Assembly (NCBI RefSeq): GCF_031844705.1
Contig: NZ_CP134609.1
Span: 4,154,001 to 4,218,000, forward strand
Reading direction: 5' to 3'
Source: Streptomyces sp. ITFR-16
Lineage (GTDB): Bacteria; Actinomycetota; Actinomycetes; Streptomycetales; Streptomycetaceae
DNA length: 64,000 nucleotides
Below the pieces are notes generated by a model, which was not told the origin of the DNA, ran no database searches, and saw nothing but the letters and a program-made list of their open reading frames with translations. Position numbers and translations under genes: made by a program. This document shows positions 59,253-64,000 of the stretch, one piece after another (within the stretch, counting starts at the first letter, position 1; each line of letters begins with the position of its first letter).

Positions 59253-61363
59253 GCCACCGGCGTACCGTTGCGCGACGGCGCCGGCGATGACGGCGCCGAC
59301 CCCGCGAGCTGGGTCACGGGCACATCCGCGAGCCCCAGCGACCGCGCGTGGTCCAGCAACTGGCGGACCTGGTCCGCCCCCGCCCCCGGCGAAGCCATCA
59401 TCCGCATCAGCAGCGCCGATACCGTCAGGTTCTGCACATCACCCGTCGACACCGACCCCAGCACCCGCGTCAGGTCGTCGGTGAAGGACGAGGACCCGTC
59501 CAGCCACGGCCCGGCCAGCGCCTTCGCCGTGCCGGAGTTCTCCACGAAGCCGTCCAGGCTCTTGCCCATCGAGATGGACGAGACCAGCCGGTCGAAGAAG
59601 ACCGACTCCCCGCCGACGATGTCGATGTCGGCGTTCTCCAGCCCCGTGGCCAGCACCGTCGCCTGCGCCTCGGCGACTTGGCGCTGCACATCCAGCCCGG
59701 CGAGCCGGATCTCCTTCTCCGCCTCCAGCCGCAGCCGGTACTCCTCGTGTCCGCGCGAGGCGTCGTCCAGCGCGGCCATCGCGGCCGCCTTGTCCGTGAG
59801 CCCCGCCGCCTCGGCCTTCAGCTTCTCGCCGATCACCGCCGCGTCGGCCGTCGCCTGGGCCTGTGTGCCCTCGGCCGTGGCGAGGGCCTTGAGCCGTGCG
59901 CCCTCCGCCTCCGCCTTCAGCCGCGCGGACGTCGCCTGCGCCTCGGCCAGACCGGTCTTCTCGATGACCTCGGCCGCCGCGTCCCGTACCTGCACGTCCG
60001 CGAGGCCGGGCGCCGCCGACTCCGCCTGGACGCCTTCGGCCAGCCGCAGCTTCGCCCTGGCGTCGAGGTCCGCGGTCTTCAGCCGGGCCTCGGCGAGCGT
60101 GAGCTGCTCGGCCGCCCGGTGGGTGGCCGCGGCCTCGGCCGCCTCCGCCGCCTTGATGTCCTTGACCAGCTGCTCCTGGGCCTCCGCCTCGGCCGCGATG
60201 ATGACCGACTTGCGGGTGCGCTCGGACTCCTCGACCGACCGCAGCGTCTTGATGGACTCCTCCTGCTCGGCGACCGTACGGTCCACCGCGATCCGCTCCC
60301 GGATCACATCGGCGACCTCGCGGCGCTCGGCCTCGACCTCCTTCGTCGCGGCGATCCGGTCCAGCTCGGTCTGCCGCTCGCGCCCGATGACCTCCAGCAT
60401 CCGGTCCTTCTCGATGCGCTCGTTCTCCACGGCGATGACCCGCTCGCGGTTCTTCTGCGCTACGGCGATCTCACGGGCCTGGTTCTCCCGCTGGATGCCC
60501 AGCTGCTCCTCCGTCCTGATGAACGCGGCCTGGGCCCCGAGCCGCTCCTCCTCCTGCACCCGGGCGGTCGCGGCCTCTTCGCGGGCCCGCAGTGTCTCGA
60601 CCTCGCGGCGCTGCTTGATCTCGGCCTCGGCCTGCCGGCGCTCCAGCTCCAGGATGGTCTCCCGGGCGTCGACGTCCTGCCGGGTGATCTCCTTCTGCTC
60701 GGTGCGCTGGAACTCGTTGGTCCGCACGTGCTCGATCGCCGTCAGCTCGGTGATCTTGCGGATGCCCTGGGCGTCGAGGATGTTGGCGCCGTCGAGCTGG
60801 ACCATCGGGGTCTGCTCGAGGAAGTCGATCGCGGCGTCGTCGAGGTGGTAGCCGTTGAGGTCGGTCCCGATGACCCGGATGATCCGGTCCCGGAACTCCT
60901 CGCGCTTGGTGTACAGGTCGACGAAGTCCAGCTGCTTTCCGACGGTCTTGAGCGCCTCGGAGAACTTCGCGGCGAAGAACTCCTGGATGGCGATCTTGTC
61001 GCTGGCCCGCTCGGTGCCGATCGCCTGGGCGACCTTGATGACGTCCTCGACGGTCTTGTTGACCCGGACGAAGAACGTGATGTGGATGTCGGCGCGGATG
61101 TTGTCCTGGCAGATCAGGCCCTCGCGCCCGGTCCGGCGGATCTCGATGGTCTTCACCGAGATGTCCATGGACTCGGCCTTGTGCAGCACCGGCAGGACGA
61201 CGGCACCGGTGAAGGTGACATCGACCTTCTTGGTCTTGGAGATGATCAGGGCCTTGCCCTGTTCCACCTTGCGGAAGAGCCGGGTGACGATCAGAAGCAG
61301 GGCGACGGCGATGAGCAGGACCACGGCGACGAGCAGGCCGAGGCCCAAGGAGATGGCATCCAT
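59249..61363 (-). CDS. Flotillin/YqiK-like SPFH-domain membrane protein
   Basis: A 704-residue flotillin. One N-terminal membrane helix (LGLGLLVAVVLLIAVALLLIVTRLF) is followed by the SPFH/band-7 domain (about 35-230, VTFTGAVVLPVLHKAESMDI, ITFFVRVNKTVEDV), a very long Ala/Glu-rich coiled coil (about 230-560) and a C-terminal region (LENADIDIVGGESVFFDRLVSSI) conserved among YqiK-type flotillins. Flotillins scaffold membrane microdomains. ATG has AAGGA 8 bases upstream. The gene lies 132 bases downstream of the YqiJ/NfeD-like gene, the usual partner. Its TAG stop is inside the palindromic element boundary. Confidence 0.9.
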   Translation of the reverse strand: MDAISLGLGLLVAVVLLIAVALLLIVTRLFRKVEQGKALIISKTKKVDVTFTGAVVLPVLHKAESMDISVKTIEIRRTGREGLICQDNIRADIHITFFVRVNKTVEDVIKVAQAIGTERASDKIAIQEFFAAKFSEALKTVGKQLDFVDLYTKREEFRDRIIRVIGTDLNGYHLDDAAIDFLEQTPMVQLDGANILDAQGIRKITELTAIEHVRTNEFQRTEQKEITRQDVDARETILELERRQAEAEIKQRREVETLRAREEAATARVQEEERLGAQAAFIRTEEQLGIQRENQAREIAVAQKNRERVIAVENERIEKDRMLEVIGRERQTELDRIAATKEVEAERREVADVIRERIAVDRTVAEQEESIKTLRSVEESERTRKSVIIAAEAEAQEQLVKDIKAAEAAEAAATHRAAEQLTLAEARLKTADLDARAKLRLAEGVQAESAAPGLADVQVRDAAAEVIEKTGLAEAQATSARLKAEAEGARLKALATAEGTQAQATADAAVIGEKLKAEAAGLTDKAAAMAALDDASRGHEEYRLRLEAEKEIRLAGLDVQRQVAEAQATVLATGLENADIDIVGGESVFFDRLVSSISMGKSLDGFVENSGTAKALAGPWLDGSSSFTDDLTRVLGSVSTGDVQNLTVSALLMRMMASPGAGADQVRQLLDHARSLGLADVPVTQLAGSAPSSPAPSRNGTPVA

Positions 61364-61495
61364 GACAGTCCTTGGCGGCTGGTGGTACGGAAAAGGAGAG
61401 GTGAGGGTGCGGCGGCGCGCGGACCGGCGCACACCCGGAGCGGGTGTGAAGCGGCCCGGACCGGTGCGGAAGCGGGTACGGGAGCGGGCGGACGC

Positions 61496-62158
61496 TCAGG
61501 CGCTGCGGCCGGGAGCCGGACGGCGGCGCGGAGCCGGCGCGGCAGGGGCCGGGCCCGGGTCGAGCGCCTTGTCGTAGGGCGCGACCCAGAAGAACTCACC
61601 CGTGTCGTCGTACGCGTACAGCAGTGCCGAACTCCCCGCGGTGAACTCCGTGTCGGCGGGCGGCAGCTGGCGCACCTGGACGATCGCGCTGGACCCGTCG
61701 GCCGCGGTGACCTCGGCCTGGCCGAAGTCCGTGCCGACCGAACCGGTGCGGATCGTGCAGACCCGGCCCAGGAAGTCCTGCCGCGATGGAGGAGGCTGGT
61801 CCGGGAAGAAGCGGCGGAAGTGGTGGACGAGCAGTCGCACCACGGCCCAGGCGATCAGCAGGGCCCCCGCGAGGACCCCGAAGGCGAGCGCGGCCCGTGC
61901 GGTGCCGGTGACGCCGCTGCGGTGCACCAGGACCGAACCGGTCAGGGCGGTGAACCAGCCGACGACGATCATGACGGAGACCGAGACGGTGACCGGGACG
62001 CCGCCGATGCCGGCGACATCGGTGTCGAGGTCCGCGTCGAAGGAGTGGTGGTCGGCCGCGCCGACCAGGACGAGCAGCCAGAAGGCGATGACGACGACCA
62101 GCGCCGCCGCGAAGAGTACGGCCGGGAAGGACAGTGTCGCGTCCAGGAATTCCCGCAT
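61496..62158 (-). CDS. YqiJ/NfeD-like OB-fold membrane protein
   Basis: A 220-residue protein: one N-terminal helix (SFPAVLFAAALVVVIAFWLLVLVG), an acidic loop (DHHSFDADLDTDVAGIGG), two further helices (VSVSVMIVVGWFTALTGSVLV and AALAFGVLAGALLIAWAVVRLL) and a C-terminal OB-like beta domain (QDFLGRVCTIRTGSVGTDFGQAEV ... GEFFWVAPY). This is the YqiJ/NfeD pattern; these proteins pair with flotillins and regulate or anchor them. ATG has an AGGGGGGCGG site. First gene of the operon with flotillin; its promoter faces the PucR gene. Confidence 0.85.
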   Translation of the reverse strand: MREFLDATLSFPAVLFAAALVVVIAFWLLVLVGAADHHSFDADLDTDVAGIGGVPVTVSVSVMIVVGWFTALTGSVLVHRSGVTGTARAALAFGVLAGALLIAWAVVRLLVHHFRRFFPDQPPPSRQDFLGRVCTIRTGSVGTDFGQAEVTAADGSSAIVQVRQLPPADTEFTAGSSALLYAYDDTGEFFWVAPYDKALDPGPAPAAPAPRRRPAPGRSA

Positions 62159-62359
62159 CGGTCCGCCCCCCTGCCGTTCTGCCGACAGCCCTGCCGGCGC
62201 CTCGCGCGGCCCGGTTGATGACCCCGGTGCCACGGCATCGCCCAGGGCGGTGCCGTGGCAGCCGGGCCTTCCCCCGTCCCCCGTGCACCCCCGCGGTTCC
62301 CCCGTGGTCCCCCGGTCGGTGCTGACAGGATCGTGTCATCCGGAGACGGAGCGTCGCAT

Positions 62360-62374
62360 TGCCGGACTCCGGCA
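62360..62374. promoter_or_regulatory. TGCCGG-N3-CCGGCA box 1
   Basis: TGCCGGACTCCGGCA, flanked by T and A so that the symmetry covers 17 bases. It lies about 90 bases before the PucR start. Identical half-sites and spacing recur at 62393 and 63569. Confidence 0.6.
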
Positions 62375-62392
62375 ACGTTTTTCGGCACACCA

Positions 62393-62407
62393 TGCCGGGC
62401 ACCGGCA
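62393..62407. promoter_or_regulatory. TGCCGG-N3-CCGGCA box 2
   Basis: TGCCGGGCACCGGCA, centred 33 bases (about three helical turns) from box 1, so two dimers could bind the same face of DNA. Confidence 0.6.
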
Positions 62408-62461
62408 CCGGCCCCTGTGCGTTGTGCACATGACGAGGCGGATCAGGAGTGGAGGCGGCAC

Positions 62462-63547
62462 GTGGCGGAACCGGAGATTCCCGACAGCTTTCTGGAGGGG
62501 TACGCCGACATCCTGCGTGACGCCGCCGGGACGGGCCGCCGGCTCACCCGGGAGGAACTGGACACCCGCCGCGCCTTCGGCCGGCAGGCGGCCGAGGCCG
62601 GACACCAGCTGCGCGCCCTGGTCCGCATGCATCTGGCCGAGACCCGGGCCACCTGGCCGGCCGCCGCCCCCGGCGCCACGGCGGCCACCACCGCCGCGGC
62701 GGCGGACAGCGTGCTGGCCGCCATGGAGCAGGCGGTCGACGCCTTCGCCGACGGCTTCGAGCGGGCGCAGCGCCTCACCGTCCGGCGCGAGGAGGCCGCC
62801 CGCCGGGAGTTCATCGACGACCTGCTGTACGGGCGCAGCGATCTGGGCCGCCTCGCCGAGCGCGCCACCCGGTTCGGGCTGCGGCTCTCGCGCGCCCACG
62901 CCGTCGCGGTGGCGGCGGGCCCGGAGGCGTACACGGAGACGGACGCGGTGCCGCGCCAGGTGGAGTCGGCGCTGCTGGCCCGGTTCAGCGGCCGCAAGAT
63001 CCTGCTCACCACGAAGGACGGCCGGCTGGTCTGCATCGCGCCCGGCAGCCAGCCCGACGTCCTGCGGTACTTCGCCAAGCAGGCGCACGCGGCGACGGAC
63101 GGCGGCCGGGTGGCGGTCGGCCGCGCCCACCGGGGCCCCGGCGGGGTGGTCCAGTCCTACGACGAGGCCCTGGACGCGCTGGACCTGGCGGACCGGATGG
63201 GGCTGGACGACCCCGTGCTGTACGCCTCCGACCTGCTGGTCTATCCCGTACTGACCCGGGACCGGCAGGCGATGGCCGATCTGGTGCGCAGCGAGCTCGG
63301 CCCGCTCCAGGAGGCCAGGGGCGGCGCGGAGCCGCTGCTCAAGACGCTCTCCGTCTACTTCGACGCGGGCTGTGTCGCCGCCGAGACGGCCCGCAGGCTG
63401 ACGCTGAGCGTGCGCGCCCTGACGTACCGCCTGGAGCGCATCCACCAGCTCACCGGATCCGACCCGACCGACCCGATGCACCGCTACACCCTCCAGACCG
63501 CGGTGATCGGGGCGAGGCTGCTGGACTGGCCCGCCAAGGAGATCTGA
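62462..63547 (+). CDS. PucR-family transcriptional regulator
   Basis: A 361-residue regulator of the PucR/CdaR type. The N-terminal helical region (about 1-110) contains an Ala-rich segment; the middle (about 120-240) resembles a GGDEF-like/CdaR sensor fold; the C-terminal PucR helix-turn-helix (about 290-355) is clear: LLKTLSVYFDAGCVAAETARRLTLSVRALTYRLERIHQLTG, split here over two helices. GTG has GGAGG 8 bases upstream. Palindromic boxes in front of it and in front of the next gene suggest autoregulation and control of the efflux pump. The signal is unknown. Confidence 0.88.
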   Translation: MAEPEIPDSFLEGYADILRDAAGTGRRLTREELDTRRAFGRQAAEAGHQLRALVRMHLAETRATWPAAAPGATAATTAAAADSVLAAMEQAVDAFADGFERAQRLTVRREEAARREFIDDLLYGRSDLGRLAERATRFGLRLSRAHAVAVAAGPEAYTETDAVPRQVESALLARFSGRKILLTTKDGRLVCIAPGSQPDVLRYFAKQAHAATDGGRVAVGRAHRGPGGVVQSYDEALDALDLADRMGLDDPVLYASDLLVYPVLTRDRQAMADLVRSELGPLQEARGGAEPLLKTLSVYFDAGCVAAETARRLTLSVRALTYRLERIHQLTGSDPTDPMHRYTLQTAVIGARLLDWPAKEI

Positions 63548-63568
63548 CCGCCCGCCGTCTGCGCATGC

Positions 63569-63583
63569 TGCCGGGTTCCGGCA
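63569..63583. promoter_or_regulatory. TGCCGG-N3-CCGGCA box 3
   Basis: TGCCGGGTTCCGGCA (symmetry extends to 17 bases with flanking C and G), 22 bases after the pucR stop and about 115 bases before the efflux gene start. Confidence 0.6.
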
Positions 63584-63699
63584 GGATCACCCCCCTCCCG
63601 CCCATCCCCGACGCTCTCCGCATGCGGGGATGCCGACCTCCGCCTAGCGTGATCAACCGGGGGATTTCGGTGGTGTGCGCAGCGAGGGAGATCCGCACC

Positions 63700-64000
63700 A
63701 TGGCCCGTCATGCACGTCAGCCCGGGGAATCGGCCGAGGACGGACAACAGAGCGGTGGGGCCGTCGGGACGGCGTCCCGGAACCGGCCGGAACAGGAGCG
63801 CGGCCCGTCCCACCGGTGGTGGGTGCTCGGGGTGATCGGGCTGGCCCAGCTGATGGTGGTGCTCGACGCGACGATCGTGAACATCGCGCTGCCCTCCGCC
63901 CAGCAGGACCTCGGCTTCAGCGACGGCAACCGCCAGTGGATCGTGACGGCGTACGCCCTCGCCTTCGGCTCGCTGCTGCTGCTCGGCGGCCGTATCGCCG
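63700..64000 (+). CDS. MFS drug efflux transporter (DHA2/EmrB-QacA type), N-terminal part
   Basis: The first 100 codons; the gene continues past the right edge. A charged 45-residue tail (MARHARQPGESAEDGQQSGG) precedes helix 1 with the family motif LMVVLDATIVNIALPSAQQDLGF, then WIVTAYALAFGSLLLLGGRIA, which marks the 14-helix DHA2 group that exports drugs or antibiotics. ATG has GAGGGAGA upstream. It lies 150 bases after the PucR regulator on the same strand, with a shared palindromic box between, so it is the likely target. Confidence 0.88.
   Translation, partial: MARHARQPGESAEDGQQSGGAVGTASRNRPEQERGPSHRWWVLGVIGLAQLMVVLDATIVNIALPSAQQDLGFSDGNRQWIVTAYALAFGSLLLLGGRIA

Larger units (their letters stand above)
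62159..62461. other. Divergent regulatory region between YqiJ-like and PucR genes
   Basis: 303 bases without a gene. It contains an inverted repeat TGCCACGGCA/TGCCGTGGCA (62228-62237 and 62251-62260) near the YqiJ side and two TGCCGG-N3-CCGGCA boxes near the PucR side (listed separately). Confidence 0.6.

Noticed and set aside
61384..61495. Small gene between flotillin and the YqiJ-like gene
   Set aside because: The 132-base gap has no frame with a ribosome site; it only extends neighbouring frames.
1..64000. rRNA, tRNA genes, CRISPR arrays, prophage or intact insertion sequences
   Set aside because: No cloverleaf with CCA-type acceptor, rRNA-like stretch, regular spacer-repeat array, or transposase or integrase frame was recognised by eye; a tRNA scan would settle the tRNA point.

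Overview
The window is high-GC actinobacterial DNA. Gene content and order point to a Streptomyces chromosome (GTG starts, GGAGG ribosome sites, SARP/AfsR-type regulator, mycothiol-dependent isomerase family, DUF6458/DUF6126/DUF2630 proteins). Three perfect GTTTCACGTGAAAC palindromes match the ParB-binding parS consensus of Streptomyces. From memory, the order bkd genes, DD-peptidase, aspS and metG resembles the S. coelicolor region a few tens of genes from dnaA. I infer an origin-proximal core region; no dnaA or oriC lies in the window.

Layout. 0-4 kb: start of a LuxR-type response regulator, divergent from a three-gene 2-oxo acid dehydrogenase operon (E1 alpha, E1 beta, E2). 4-14 kb: methyltransferase, a GRDP-like protein with its divergent XRE regulator, DUF1062 protein, lipoprotein, a K15-type DD-transpeptidase, a GntR-MFS pair, a mycothiol-type isomerase and a nitrilase-family hydrolase ending at parS 1. 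14-25.5 kb: LURP-like protein, thioredoxin-NHL protein, SARP regulator, a Tat-exported protein with two tandem isochorismatase-like hydrolases opposite a GlxA-type regulator, M18 aminopeptidase, lipoprotein. 25.6-34.6 kb: acyl-CoA dehydrogenase, SseB, pirin, AI-2E family transporter, SpoIIE-type phosphatase, aspS and parS 2. 34.8-47.4 kb: L,D-transpeptidase gene broken by a stop codon, metG, a two-component system, VWA protein, S4 protein, FUSC transporter, oxidoreductase, membrane proteins and a MerR-PP2C fusion. 47.4-51.8 kb: universal stress protein, an FMN reductase/LLM oxidoreductase pair, and an attenuator-controlled auxiliary tryptophanyl-tRNA synthetase gene that is frameshifted. 51.9-64 kb: RCK-type channel, large DUF3686-like AAA+ ATPase, parS 3, flotillin, YqiJ/NfeD-like protein, then a PucR regulator and the start of a DHA2-type efflux pump.

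Three features stand out. First, a palindromic non-coding element flanked by CTAG sits exactly at the TAG stop codons of its neighbouring genes. Second, the channel/AAA+/flotillin/YqiJ block looks like a membrane-linked system without a clear function. Third, three identical TGCCGG-N3-CCGGCA boxes link the PucR regulator to the efflux gene and possibly to the flotillin operon. Two genes (the L,D-transpeptidase and trpS) look freshly inactivated.
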